Positions 22,107 through 30,651 of a DNA stretch of 64,000 nucleotides are shown piece after piece (position 1 is the stretch's first letter; each line of letters opens with the position of its first letter). The stretch is taken from the NCBI RefSeq assembly GCF_030169785.1, contig NZ_CP125854.1:1054001-1118000 (forward strand). The letters are read 5' to 3'. The translations under genes and the position numbers were made by a program. This DNA comes from Bdellovibrio sp. 22V (GTDB lineage: Bacteria; Bdellovibrionota; Bdellovibrionia; Bdellovibrionales; Bdellovibrionaceae). Below the pieces are notes generated by a model. It saw only the letters and a list, made by a program, of their open reading frames with translations, was not told where the DNA came from and searched no databases.

Positions 22107-22562
22107 GTGGAGAAAGTTCAAGCTCAAGCAGCTGAATTAGAAGAGCGTGTAGTTGCGATCAACCGCGTAACAAAAGTTGTTAAGGGTGGTCGTCGCTTCT
22201 CTTTCGCAGCTCTCGTAGTTGTTGGAAATAAAGCTGGAGACGTAGGTTTCGGCTCTGGTAAAGCAGGCGAAGTTCCTGAGGCTATCGGTAAGGCAAGCAG
22301 ATCTGCAAAGAAGTCTGCTAAGTCTGTAGCTTTGAAAGAAGGACGTACAATCCCTCACGAAGTTATCGGTAAATTCGGCGCAGCAAAAGTCATCATGAAA
22401 CCTGCAGCTCCTGGTACTGGCGTTATCGCTGGTGGCGCGGTGCGTGCAGTTCTTGAGTCTGTTGGCGTAAAAGACATTCTTACTAAGTGTGTTGGTACTC
22501 GTAACCCACACAACGCGGTAAGAGCAACAATCGACGGCTTAAAGCAGTTGAAACAGCTTTAA
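22107..22562 (+). CDS. rpsE: 30S ribosomal protein S5
   Basis: S5 guards decoding accuracy at the mRNA entry. It starts at GTG 22107 after AAGGAGTGAT and encodes 151 residues. The double-stranded RNA-binding part ([20 protein letters not shown]) and the [17 protein letters not shown] block are intact. It is shorter than the 167-residue E. coli protein, mainly at the C terminus. Confidence 0.95.
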   Translation: MEKVQAQAAELEERVVAINRVTKVVKGGRRFSFAALVVVGNKAGDVGFGSGKAGEVPEAIGKASRSAKKSAKSVALKEGRTIPHEVIGKFGAAKVIMKPAAPGTGVIAGGAVRAVLESVGVKDILTKCVGTRNPHNAVRATIDGLKQLKQL

Positions 22563-22579
22563 TCGGAACGGTGGCAAAT

Positions 22580-22765
22580 ATGGCTAAAACATTTGTTGTT
22601 ACATTGAAAAGATCAACGATCGGCTGCACTCAAGATCAAAAAGATGCAGTTCGCGTCCTTGGTTTGAAGAGACGTCATCACACAGTAGAAGTGAAAGATT
22701 CTCCTGCTGCTCGTGGTAACATTATGAAAGTTCAGCATCTTGTTGATGTTGAAGTTAAGGGGTAA
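22580..22765 (+). CDS. rpmD: 50S ribosomal protein L30
   Basis: L30 is a small 50S surface protein that many bacteria lack. ATG 22580 gives 61 residues starting MAKTFVVTLKRSTIG, as in the family, with GGTGG just upstream. A GTG at 22571 would add MAN and sits only two bases after GGAA, so it is less likely. The block LGLKRRHHTVEVKDSPAARG identifies it. Confidence 0.92.
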   Translation: MAKTFVVTLKRSTIGCTQDQKDAVRVLGLKRRHHTVEVKDSPAARGNIMKVQHLVDVEVKG

Positions 22766-22768
22766 TCC

Positions 22769-23206
22769 ATGAGCTTGCTTAAAACACTTGCTCCCAAAGC
22801 GGGATCTAAGCACAGCCCAAAAAGAATCGGTCGTGGTATCGGTTCTGGTATGGGTGGCACTGCGACAAAAGGTCACAAGGGTCAATTGGCTCGTACTGGT
22901 GGCCGTGTACGCCGCGGTTTCGAGGGTGGTCAAACGCCTTTGCACCGTCGCCTACCTAAATTTGGTTTTAGCAACGTCGCGTTTGCTAACAAATTTGAGA
23001 TTGTTAATTTATCACAACTTGCTAAATTTTCTGGAGAGGTAACTCCTGAAACTCTTCACCAAGCTGGCCTTATCAATGGCGGCGCGGTTAAGATTTTGGG
23101 AAATGGTGAGCTAAAAGCAGCTTTGACTGTAAAAGCTCATAAATTTTCAGAAAGCGCTAAGAAAGCTATTGAAGCTGCTGGCGGCAAAGTCGAGGTAATT
23201 AAGTAG
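22769..23206 (+). CDS. rplO: 50S ribosomal protein L15
   Basis: L15 is a late-assembly 50S protein. The 145 residues have the Gly-rich N-terminal arm ([20 protein letters not shown]) and a C-terminal globular part ending [10 protein letters not shown]. It begins three bases after rpmD, and its TAG shares its last base with the GTG of secY. Confidence 0.96.
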   Translation: MSLLKTLAPKAGSKHSPKRIGRGIGSGMGGTATKGHKGQLARTGGRVRRGFEGGQTPLHRRLPKFGFSNVAFANKFEIVNLSQLAKFSGEVTPETLHQAGLINGGAVKILGNGELKAALTVKAHKFSESAKKAIEAAGGKVEVIK

Positions 23207-24534
23207 TGTCTGCAATTGAGAGCATCGCAAAGAATTCGGATCTTCGTAAACGCATCTTGTTCACGTTGGCTATGTTAGCTATCTACAGAATTGGTGTGCA
23301 CGTCCCAACTCCTGGAGTTGATGGCGGCGCCGTACTTCAGTTCTTCCAAGCACAAAGCCAAGGGATCTTTGGATTGTTTAATACCTTCACGGGTGGTGCT
23401 CTCTCCCAATTCAGCGTTTTTGCATTGGGAATCATGCCGTACATCTCTGCTTCCATCATTTTCCAACTTTTGACTTCGGCGATTCCATACTTGGAAGCGT
23501 TGAAGAAAGAAGGGGAGCAGGGACGTCGTAAGATCAATCAGTATACACGCTATGCAACAGTAGCCTTGGCAGTTGTTCAGGGCTACGGTATCAGCAGCTG
23601 GTTGATGAATTCTACAAGCCCAGATGGACACCCTCTTGTTGTGGCTCCAACTGTGGCATTCTTGCCATTCCAACTTATGACTATCATCACATTGACAGCA
23701 GGTACTTGCTTCATCATGTGGTTGGGTGAGCAAATCACTGAAAGAGGAATCGGTAACGGTTCATCTTTGATCATCTTCACAGGTATCGCTGCGGCTATCC
23801 CTGGTGGAGCTCAAAAACTTTGGGAACTAGTTCGTACTGGTGAAATGCGTTTTGCCTTGGTTCTTTTGTTGGTGGCTTTCATGGTTGCGATCATCGCAGC
23901 AGTTATTTACATGGAAGTAGCTCAACGTCGCATCACTGTACAATACTCTCAAAGACAAGGCGGCGGCGGAATGCAGTCTATGCAAACTCCAACAAGCCAC
24001 TTGCCAATTAAAATCAATTTCTCTGGCGTTATTCCGCCAATTTTCGCAAGCTCCTTGTTGATGTTCCCAGCAACAATGGCTCAGTTTGTGAACACACCAT
24101 GGTTGAAGTCTTTGCAAGATTCTTTGAATCCTTCAGGCACGATCTTCAACATCATGTTCGTGGCTTTGATTGTATTCTTCTCTTTCTTCTATACAGAGAT
24201 CGTATTCAATCCAAACGACGTAGCTGACAACCTCAAGAAATATGGCGGTTTCGTTCCTGGCGTTCGCGCTGGTAAGAGCACAGCTGACTATATCCAAAAA
24301 GTTCTTGAGCGCGTAAACGTTCTTGGTTGTATCTACCTTAGCACGATCTGTATCTTGCCAGGTATTATGGCAAGCCAATTCAACGTGCCTTTCTACTTCG
24401 GTGGAACAAGCCTGTTGATCTTGGTGGGTGTCGCTTTGGATACGGCTCAACAAATCCAGTCTCACATGATCACTCAAAAATATGAGGGCTTCCTTAAGGG
24501 AGCTAAGATCCGCAGCAGAAGGGTTCAGTTCTAA
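23206..24534 (+). CDS. secY: Preprotein translocase subunit SecY
   Basis: SecY is the channel of the general secretion system in the inner membrane. The 442-residue protein starts at GTG 23206, overlapping rplO by one base, and ends overlapping adk by one base (TAATG). Ten hydrophobic segments are visible. The first carries [14 protein letters not shown], and the cytoplasmic loop [17 protein letters not shown] is the family signature. The C terminus ends [11 protein letters not shown]. Confidence 0.97.
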   Translation: MSAIESIAKNSDLRKRILFTLAMLAIYRIGVHVPTPGVDGGAVLQFFQAQSQGIFGLFNTFTGGALSQFSVFALGIMPYISASIIFQLLTSAIPYLEALKKEGEQGRRKINQYTRYATVALAVVQGYGISSWLMNSTSPDGHPLVVAPTVAFLPFQLMTIITLTAGTCFIMWLGEQITERGIGNGSSLIIFTGIAAAIPGGAQKLWELVRTGEMRFALVLLLVAFMVAIIAAVIYMEVAQRRITVQYSQRQGGGGMQSMQTPTSHLPIKINFSGVIPPIFASSLLMFPATMAQFVNTPWLKSLQDSLNPSGTIFNIMFVALIVFFSFFYTEIVFNPNDVADNLKKYGGFVPGVRAGKSTADYIQKVLERVNVLGCIYLSTICILPGIMASQFNVPFYFGGTSLLILVGVALDTAQQIQSHMITQKYEGFLKGAKIRSRRVQF

Positions 24535-25169
24535 TGAACGTGATCCTCTTTGGTGCCCCAGGGGCCGGTAAAGGTACTCAGTCTGAACTTTTGATTGCGC
24601 GCATGGGAATGACACAGATCAGCACAGGTGATTTGTTCCGAGCAGCAATCAAAGGACAAACAGCCCTAGGGAAAAAAGCCCAAGAGTATATGGATAAGGG
24701 CCAACTTGTGCCAGATAGCATCGTTATCGGCATGGTTGAAGAGGTCCTCCAAAAAGGTGTAAAAAACTTTATTTTGGACGGCTTTCCTAGAACGACTGCG
24801 CAGGCAGAAGCTCTAGATGAATTATTGAATAAAATGAACTTCTCCATTGGAAAAGCCATCTTTTTGGAAGTTCCAATGGCGATTTTAATGGATCGTTTGA
24901 CGGGTAGACGCGTTTGTAAAAATTGCGGGGCTGTTTACCATATCGTCAGTAAGCCTTCTAAAGTAGAAGGTGTATGTGATAATTGCGGTGGCGAAGTCAT
25001 TCAAAGGAATGATGACAAAGCCGAGGTGATTGAAACTCGCCTCAAAACCTATCAAGAATTCACAAGCCCACTAAAAGAATTTTATAAAAAATCAGGGAAG
25101 TACATCGAAGTGGACGGTAATAGAGGCACCGAGGAAGTCTATAAAGAGATCGAAAAAATAATAAAGTAG
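24534..25169 (+). CDS. adk: Adenylate kinase, zinc-LID type
   Basis: This enzyme interconverts ATP + AMP and 2 ADP. The 211 residues hold the P-loop [10 protein letters not shown] (residues 7-16) and LDGFPRT. The LID carries Cys128, Cys131, Cys148 and Cys151 in two CXXC pairs, so it binds structural zinc, unlike the E. coli enzyme. The start overlaps the secY stop. map and infA, often found next, are not here. Confidence 0.96.
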   Translation: MNVILFGAPGAGKGTQSELLIARMGMTQISTGDLFRAAIKGQTALGKKAQEYMDKGQLVPDSIVIGMVEEVLQKGVKNFILDGFPRTTAQAEALDELLNKMNFSIGKAIFLEVPMAILMDRLTGRRVCKNCGAVYHIVSKPSKVEGVCDNCGGEVIQRNDDKAEVIETRLKTYQEFTSPLKEFYKKSGKYIEVDGNRGTEEVYKEIEKIIK

Positions 25170-25298
25170 GCTGCTGTATTGTTTTATCTCTAGACTTTAA
25201 TGGTTCTCGGTGTTAGCGTGCCGAACCGCGTTTGTATTTTTGCTGGAATTTACGCCTCATTTTGGGGGCGAAAAATATAGCAAGTATGGGAAGACATT

Positions 25299-25412
25299 AT
25301 GAAAGTAAGACCATCAGTTAAAAAAATCTGTAATAAGTGTAAAGTTATCAAAAGAAAAGGCGTTATTCGCGTTATCTGTGAAAACCCTAAACATAAGCAA
25401 AGGCAGGGCTAA
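25299..25412 (+). CDS. rpmJ: 50S ribosomal protein L36 (zinc-binding form)
   Basis: This 37-residue gene ([20 protein letters not shown], ending KHKQRQG) has Cys11, Cys14, Cys27 and His32, the zinc ribbon of the C+ form of L36. It begins 129 bases after adk and ends two bases before rpsM. No clear promoter was found in that gap, which holds a weak CGCC/GGCG hairpin. The weak A+T-rich stretch before the start has GGGAAG as ribosome binding site. Confidence 0.95.
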   Translation: MKVRPSVKKICNKCKVIKRKGVIRVICENPKHKQRQG

Positions 25413-25414
25413 TC

Positions 25415-25789
25415 ATGGCACGTATTCTTGGTGTCGACTTACCTAGAAATAAGCGAGTAGAAATCGCTTTGACTTATATCTACGGCATTGGCCGTCCACG
25501 TGCGGCTATGATTTGTAAACAAGTAGGAATTCCTCATGAATTGAGAACTGAGGGGCTTACTGATGAACACATCGCTAAAATCCGCGGAATCATCGAACAA
25601 AACTTCAAAGTTGAAGGTGATTTGCGTCGTGAAATCGGTTTGTCTATCAAGCGTCTTATGGACCTCAATTGCTTCCGTGGCATTCGTCATCGTAAAGGCT
25701 TGCCAGTTCGTGGTCAGAACACTCGTTCTAATGCACGCACTCGTAAAGGACCTAAGAAGACGGTAGCTAACAAGAAAAAAGCCGTATAA
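25415..25789 (+). CDS. rpsM: 30S ribosomal protein S13
   Basis: S13 forms a bridge between subunits and touches P-site tRNA. The 124 residues start [21 protein letters not shown], include [23 protein letters not shown] near the C terminus and end in a Lys-rich tail. It starts two bases after rpmJ. Confidence 0.96.
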   Translation: MARILGVDLPRNKRVEIALTYIYGIGRPRAAMICKQVGIPHELRTEGLTDEHIAKIRGIIEQNFKVEGDLRREIGLSIKRLMDLNCFRGIRHRKGLPVRGQNTRSNARTRKGPKKTVANKKKAV

Positions 25790-25802
25790 AGGTAGCTGAG
25801 AA

Positions 25803-26198
25803 ATGAATACTGATAACAAAAAAACAGTTGCTAAGAAAAAAGTTAAAAGAAACGTTCCTCAAGGGAACTGCTATATCCAAGCTGGTTTCGGAAATGTGAT
25901 CGTTACGATGACAGATCCAAACGGAGCTACGGTGTCTTGGTCCTCTGCTGGACACCTCGGTTTCAAAGGAAGCCGTAAAGGTACTCCATTTGCAGCTCAA
26001 GTCGCGGCAGAAGACGCTGCAAAGAAGGCTATGGAAGCAGGCATGAAATCTGTGGACGTTTATCTTAAAGGACCAGGCGCTGGACGTGAGCCTGCAATCC
26101 GTGCACTAGCTGCAACAGGCATGAGAATCTTGTCTTTGAAAGATATCACACCTGTTCCTCATAACGGTTGCCGTCCACCTAAGCGTAGAAGAATCTAA
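25803..26198 (+). CDS. rpsK: 30S ribosomal protein S11
   Basis: S11 lies on the platform near the E site. The 131 residues have a basic N-terminal arm ([15 protein letters not shown]), the [19 protein letters not shown] block and the C terminus [12 protein letters not shown]. It starts 13 bases after rpsM. Confidence 0.96.
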   Translation: MNTDNKKTVAKKKVKRNVPQGNCYIQAGFGNVIVTMTDPNGATVSWSSAGHLGFKGSRKGTPFAAQVAAEDAAKKAMEAGMKSVDVYLKGPGAGREPAIRALAATGMRILSLKDITPVPHNGCRPPKRRRI

Positions 26199-26208
26199 GG
26201 AGTATATC

Positions 26209-26835
26209 GTGAGCTGCATTAACGAAAGCGTTTGTAAGCTTTGCCGTCGCGAAAATGTGAAACTTTTCTTGAAGGGTGATCGTTGTTACACTGATAAGTG
26301 TTCTTTCGAAAGAAGACCTTATCCTCCAGGACAACACGGTCAATCTCGTTTGAAGTTCTCTGAATTTGCACTTCAATTGCGTGAAAAACAAAAAACTAAG
26401 AGATACTACGGTGTTTCTGAAAAACAATTTGTAAAGTATGTTACTGAAGCCAACCGTTCAAAAGAATTGACTGGTACTGCGCTTCTTAAGTTCCTCGAGA
26501 CAAGACTTGATAACGTTGTCTACTCTTTGGGGTATGCTAACTCTCGTCGTGAAGCAAGGCAGCTTGTTAAACACAACCATTTCTTGTTGAATGGTAAGAG
26601 AGCTAACATTCCAAGCATCATCGTAAATAAGGGTGACGTTATTACGGTTGCGGAATCAAGCCGCGAAGTTGCTAAGATCCAAGCTGCTATTCAATCAGTA
26701 GCACGCAGATCTGTGCCAGCATGGCTTGAAGCTGATCATGCGAAATTCACTGGAACTGTTAAAGATCTTCCAAATCGTGAAGACGTAACAGTAGCAGTTG
26801 AAGAGAACATGATCGTTGAATACTACTCAAGATAA
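26209..26835 (+). CDS. rpsD: 30S ribosomal protein S4 (zinc-finger form)
   Basis: S4 nucleates 30S assembly and is the classical repressor of the alpha operon. GTG 26209 gives 208 residues. Cys9, Cys12, Cys26 and Cys31 form a zinc finger at the N terminus. The S4 RNA-binding domain follows ([25 protein letters not shown] starting near residue 94). A GGAG site precedes it. Confidence 0.96.
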   Translation: MSCINESVCKLCRRENVKLFLKGDRCYTDKCSFERRPYPPGQHGQSRLKFSEFALQLREKQKTKRYYGVSEKQFVKYVTEANRSKELTGTALLKFLETRLDNVVYSLGYANSRREARQLVKHNHFLLNGKRANIPSIIVNKGDVITVAESSREVAKIQAAIQSVARRSVPAWLEADHAKFTGTVKDLPNREDVTVAVEENMIVEYYSR

Positions 26836-26855
26836 TTTTACCTCTCGGGGGAAGC

Positions 26856-27887
26856 ATGCAAGAGCACTATTATAAATTCTGGAGAGAGATGATCAAACCA
26901 AAGGGATTTGAGGTTGATCGTGATACTCTCCGTGAGGACTACGCTAAATTCATTATCCGTCCCCTCGAAAGAGGTTTTGGGGTTACTCTTGGTAACTCCC
27001 TAAGAAGAATTCTTCTTAGCTCAATGATGGGTTCTGCAATTACAGCTGTTAAGTTTGAAGGCGTATTGCACGAGTTCACTACGATCCCTGACGTTCTTGA
27101 AGATGTCACTGACATCATCTTGAACCTCAAAGAAGTTCGTTTCAAACAGTACACTTCTGACTCTGTTACTTTGAAGATCTCTAAAAAAGGTCCAGGTAAA
27201 GTAACAGCTGCAGACATCCAAACTACAGATAAGATCGAGGTTTTGAACCCAGATCACCATATTGCTACTTTGGGTGCGAATGCAAATTTCAATGCGGAAA
27301 TCCTTGTGACGTTCGGTCGCGGATACGTTCCTGTTGAAAACAGAGAAACTGATCTTCCTGTTGGCTTTATCGGCGTTGACGCTCTTTACAGCCCTATCAG
27401 AAAGGTAAACTACAATGTTTCAAATGCACGCGTTGGTCAAAGAACTGACTACGATGCTTTGACTTTGGAAGTTTGGACTGACGGTTCATTGAAGCCGGAA
27501 GAAGCGGTTGCGCTTTCATCTAAAATCATGAAAGAACAACTTCAAATCTTCCTTACTTTCGATGAAAGCATGGAACCTGCTGAAGAATCTCGCGAAATTG
27601 GATCTCCTTCATTGAATGAGAACCTATTCCGTTCTGTTGATGATCTTGAGCTTTCTGTTCGTTCTGCGAACTGCTTGAAGAACGCTAACATCCGCTACAT
27701 CGGTGAGTTGGTTGTTCGTTCTGAAGCGGAAATGCTTAAAACTAAAAACTTCGGACGTAAGTCTTTGAACGAGATCAAAGAGATCTTGGGCGAAATGGGA
27801 CTTAGCCTTGGTATGAAGATCGAAGGCTGGCCACCAGCTGGTTGGGATCCAAGTCAACCTCCTCAAAAGAGAGAGACTCCACAGTAA
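26856..27887 (+). CDS. rpoA: DNA-directed RNA polymerase subunit alpha
   Basis: The alpha dimer scaffolds RNA polymerase and its C-terminal domain contacts UP elements and activators. The 343 residues start at ATG 26856 after CGGGGGAAGC. The N-terminal domain has [20 protein letters not shown] (about residues 34-53). The C-terminal domain spans about 250-325 with the conserved [18 protein letters not shown] helix region. A terminator follows directly, so rplQ is not simply read through. Confidence 0.97.
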   Translation: MQEHYYKFWREMIKPKGFEVDRDTLREDYAKFIIRPLERGFGVTLGNSLRRILLSSMMGSAITAVKFEGVLHEFTTIPDVLEDVTDIILNLKEVRFKQYTSDSVTLKISKKGPGKVTAADIQTTDKIEVLNPDHHIATLGANANFNAEILVTFGRGYVPVENRETDLPVGFIGVDALYSPIRKVNYNVSNARVGQRTDYDALTLEVWTDGSLKPEEAVALSSKIMKEQLQIFLTFDESMEPAEESREIGSPSLNENLFRSVDDLELSVRSANCLKNANIRYIGELVVRSEAEMLKTKNFGRKSLNEIKEILGEMGLSLGMKIEGWPPAGWDPSQPPQKRETPQ

Positions 27888-27896
27888 GATTTTAAA

Positions 27897-27933
27897 GGGT
27901 GTTCTGCTTAGGTAGGACACCCATCGTTTTTTT
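27897..27933 (+). terminator. Terminator or attenuator between rpoA and rplQ
   Basis: GGGTGTTC and GGACACCC pair around an 10-base loop and are followed by ATCG and seven T. It starts 9 bases after the rpoA stop. The remaining bases to rplQ (27934-28066) are G-rich, hold a repeat of AGTGACCC (at about 27964 and 28001) and may form more structure. Confidence 0.75.
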
Positions 27934-28066
27934 AAGAATGACCAATGATGGTGTTCTGGACAAGTGACCCTTGCGGGGGTTGCGGGGCAGGGAGCCCTTA
28001 AAAGTGACCCTCGGGTCCTCTCGTGCTGATGCCTAATACGGTCAGTACGTTTTAACGGAGAATAAA

Positions 28067-28600
28067 ATGAGTTCACACAGAAGAAGAGTAAAACATTTCG
28101 ATCGTAAATCTGGCCCAAGAAAAGCTTTGTTGAGAGGTCTTGTAACTTCTCTTGTTGAGCATGGCCGTATCACTACAACTGTTGACCGTGCTAAAGAAGT
28201 ACGTCGTCACATTGAAAAAGCAATCACTCTTGGTAAAAAAGGTGACTTGGCAACAACTCGTTTGTTGATGTCTCGCTACCCAAATAAAGAAGCTGTTGCG
28301 ACTATCATGAAGGACCTTGCTCCTCGCTTTAAGACACGTCCTGGTGGTTACACTCGTATCATCAAGATTGGTCGTCGTCCTGGTGACACTGCTGAGATGG
28401 CATTCCTTGAGTTCGTAGACTACGATTTCGAAGCTAAAGGTGCAGCTGCTGAAGCAAAAGAAGCTAAAGCAAAAGCAGAACCTAAAGCGGCTAAAGCAAC
28501 TGCTACAAAAGCAAAAAAAGCTTCTACTAAGCTTGTTGCTGCTAAGAAAAAGTCTGTTAAGAAAACTCAAAAGAAAGCAAGAGCAGCAGCTCGCGCTTAA
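28067..28600 (+). CDS. rplQ: 50S ribosomal protein L17 with long Lys/Ala tail
   Basis: L17 sits near the tunnel exit on the back of the 50S. The core (residues 1-122) matches the family, with HRRRVKHFDRKSGPRKALLR and RPGGYTRIIKIGRRPGDTAEM. From about residue 124 a tail of some 50 residues made almost only of Ala, Lys, Thr and Glu follows; E. coli L17 ends near 127. The tail resembles histone-H1-like tails. A good ribosome site, ACGGAG, precedes the ATG. The gene stands 179 bases after rpoA behind a terminator, so it may have its own promoter. Confidence 0.95.
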   Translation: MSSHRRRVKHFDRKSGPRKALLRGLVTSLVEHGRITTTVDRAKEVRRHIEKAITLGKKGDLATTRLLMSRYPNKEAVATIMKDLAPRFKTRPGGYTRIIKIGRRPGDTAEMAFLEFVDYDFEAKGAAAEAKEAKAKAEPKAAKATATKAKKASTKLVAAKKKSVKKTQKKARAAARA

Positions 28601-28626
28601 TTTGAAAAAATCAAATAGCACTTTCG

Positions 28627-28656
28627 AAAAAGGCTCTGGAAACAGAGCCTTTTTTT
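28627..28656 (+). terminator. Terminator after rplQ
   Basis: AAAAAGGCTCTG and CAGAGCCTTTTT form a perfect 12-bp stem closed by a GAAA loop, ending in seven T. It closes the ribosomal region. Confidence 0.92.
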
Positions 28657-28805
28657 ATTTCGAAGGTAGCGCTCAAAAATAGCAGCCAAAATTTAGCGTC
28701 GGTTTCTGATCCCAAAAACCTTGAATTCAAATGGTTGCATTCTTTTGTGCGTCTTGCGCTCGGACGGTCGTTCTAATAGAGTTTTGTCGGTAAGGAGTCA
28801 CTTCT

Positions 28806-29372
28806 ATGAGCCAACATCTTAAAGCCTTTATTGTCGTTGTTATTCTTGCTGTGGCAGGGGTGTGGGGTTACACGCATTTCTTCGGCAGCAAAGAGGGTAA
28901 GGCTCCTTCGGCGTATTCAGCGCTGGAAGTTATGGAAAAAGAAGGGGTGCCGAACTTTGAAACCAAGGATCTTAACGGGACGTCGTTTGATCTTAAAAGC
29001 TATCAAGGCAAAGTGGTTATCCTCAATTTTTGGGCTTCGTGGTGCGCACCTTGTATTGAGGAAGTGCCGTCGCTGATCAAGCTTGTGAAAGAGTTTAAAG
29101 GCGATGTGCAGTTGATCGCGGTTTCAGGAGATAGCAACCGGGAAGACATCGAAGTCTTCATGAAGTCATTCCCAGAGCTGAAAGATACTAATATCAAAAT
29201 CGTGTGGGATGAGGACCGTGCCCTGATGAAGCAGTACCAGGTTTCTCGCCTTCCGGAGTCTTTGGTGATCAATCCCGAGCAAAAGTTAGCGAAGAAACTG
29301 GTTGGCTCTATTGATTGGTATAATCAAGACTCGATCGCTTATATCAAAACTCTCTTCAGCAAACCTCAGTAG
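28806..29372 (+). CDS. TlpA-like membrane-anchored thioredoxin
   Basis: The 188-residue protein has one N-terminal membrane segment (residues 7-22) and a periplasmic thioredoxin fold. The active site is WCAPC (Cys80, Cys83), preceded by VVILNFWASW, and the cis-proline loop is RLPES. This is the TlpA/ResA group, which reduces disulfides in exported proteins or apocytochrome c. AGGAG at 28793-28797 supports the start. A possible promoter is TTGCGC at 28754 with TAGAGT at 28777. The gene stands alone and converges on the next one, so its partner protein cannot be inferred. Confidence 0.9.
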   Translation: MSQHLKAFIVVVILAVAGVWGYTHFFGSKEGKAPSAYSALEVMEKEGVPNFETKDLNGTSFDLKSYQGKVVILNFWASWCAPCIEEVPSLIKLVKEFKGDVQLIAVSGDSNREDIEVFMKSFPELKDTNIKIVWDEDRALMKQYQVSRLPESLVINPEQKLAKKLVGSIDWYNQDSIAYIKTLFSKPQ

Positions 29373-29393
29373 GAGTTTCTGCGGCACGAGTAT

Positions 29394-30473
29394 CTAATCC
29401 AGACACTCGTACATAAGGTCGATCTCTGTGCCCTCAATCAGTGCATAAGAGAATTTCAGGATCTTGCCGTCGAGTTTAAGTCCCGAGACATCCAAGCCGC
29501 CGATGCGAACCTTCAAAGTTTTCGGCTTCGGCGTGCACTCTAAATTCAAGTGCGACAAAGAGTTCACGATCTTATCCTTAAAGGTGTTCAAATTCGCGCT
29601 ATAATCGGCGTCACAAATACTTCCGACGCCTCCGTCAGTCAGCCTAGAGGCCTCGGCGTAAACGTTTCCTGCGTGGCTTGGCGACGTTGCCTGGTCTTGT
29701 TCGGCTTCGCAGTTTTTATCGCCGGGTTTAACGATGATAGAGCTGAATGTAAAACGAACGTCGTCACCGAAACTCGACTTGGCTTGGGCCAAAAGATTTT
29801 GCGGAAGATCATCGGTCTCAAGCGGCTGATAAGCTCCCGATGCATCGTTGGGTTTTACGTTTTTAGGGTCACCGCCAACAGAGCGTTCGTCTTCATCGGA
29901 AATCACGATCACGGAAACCGCAGCGCCTGGGCGATAGCATGAATGAGATACGGAATCGCGGAAACTGTTATGAGCCGCTTTGATTCCGCGCTCGTCACCC
30001 GAGTTCGTTCCGCCGATCGTTGTGTTTTCGATCGTCGATGTGAATACAGTATTGAGATCCGGCGTTCCTTTTTTTAACAAGTATGCAGGAGTGCCCGTTG
30101 TTGGTACGTAGTTATTCCAGCTTAACGGAGTGCCATAGGCAAGAGAGCCATTCGCAGAATAACCGCGTGTCGTGGTCAAACACATTTGCCAATCAATATT
30201 GCTCGCATCCAAAGAGGTCACAAAAGTCGACATGCGGGCCGCAAGTTTTTTCAACTCGGGCAGCATCGAGTTCGAGTCATCCAAGACTAAAAGAAAATCC
30301 ACCTGCTTATTCCCATACGCGACAACTTCGGTCTTCGAAATCGTTTTCGAAGTATCCACTGTCGATGCTTGTTCCTCGGGAACAGGGGCGAAGTTCATCT
30401 TTGCGCAGGCCGTGCTTAGAGTAATCACAACACAGCTCAAAACTAATTTGGATGTTAGAGTCGAAGCTTTCAT
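29394..30473 (-). CDS. Lipoprotein with von Willebrand factor A domain
   Basis: The start is ATG with its first base at 30473, six bases after GAGG; a GTG six bases earlier would overlap that site. The 359-residue product has a lipobox LSTAC with Cys23, so it should be a lipoprotein. A von Willebrand A domain follows, with the metal-binding motif DDSNS (residues 65-69, DxSxS) and VISDEDERS further on. Such domains bind proteins through a metal ion. Six or more Cys in the rest may form disulfides. The C-terminal part (residues 300-359) resembles a small beta domain. The partner is unknown. A 39-bp dyad lies about 100 bases upstream. Confidence 0.85.
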   Translation of the reverse strand: MKASTLTSKLVLSCVVITLSTACAKMNFAPVPEEQASTVDTSKTISKTEVVAYGNKQVDFLLVLDDSNSMLPELKKLAARMSTFVTSLDASNIDWQMCLTTTRGYSANGSLAYGTPLSWNNYVPTTGTPAYLLKKGTPDLNTVFTSTIENTTIGGTNSGDERGIKAAHNSFRDSVSHSCYRPGAAVSVIVISDEDERSVGGDPKNVKPNDASGAYQPLETDDLPQNLLAQAKSSFGDDVRFTFSSIIVKPGDKNCEAEQDQATSPSHAGNVYAEASRLTDGGVGSICDADYSANLNTFKDKIVNSLSHLNLECTPKPKTLKVRIGGLDVSGLKLDGKILKFSYALIEGTEIDLMYECLD

Positions 30474-30576
30474 ACACACCTCATCGTCAGGCTAGCACGA
30501 AAACATTTGCGAAAAAAAGAGGCAGGAGTTAAAAATGAGGGAAAATAACTTAGTAAATTCGGTAAGTTAGATATTC

Positions 30577-30615
30577 TGTCGAAGCTCTTTACAGGTCCTG
30601 TAGAGAGCTTCGACA
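30577..30615. repeat. 39-bp near-perfect inverted repeat
   Basis: TGTCGAAGCTCTTTACAGG (30577-30595) and CCTGTAGAGAGCTTCGACA (30597-30615) are reverse complements at 18 of 19 positions, with one base between. It lies between two genes on the - strand, downstream of one and about 100 bases upstream of the other. No T run follows on either strand, so it is not a standard terminator. Confidence 0.85.
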
Positions 30616-30651
30616 TTCACAGAAAAACTAATTAGACAGAAAAAATAGGAA

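Noticed and set aside
25170-25298. Internal promoter or infA/map gene between adk and rpmJ
   Set aside because: No frame of sensible length and no -35/-10 pair at good distance were found; only a weak hairpin is present.
28440-28600. Repeat-rich end of rplQ as a separate repeat element or frameshifted gene
   Set aside because: The frame stays open and in phase with L17; alternative frames give only Leu/Lys repeats, so it is a coding tail.
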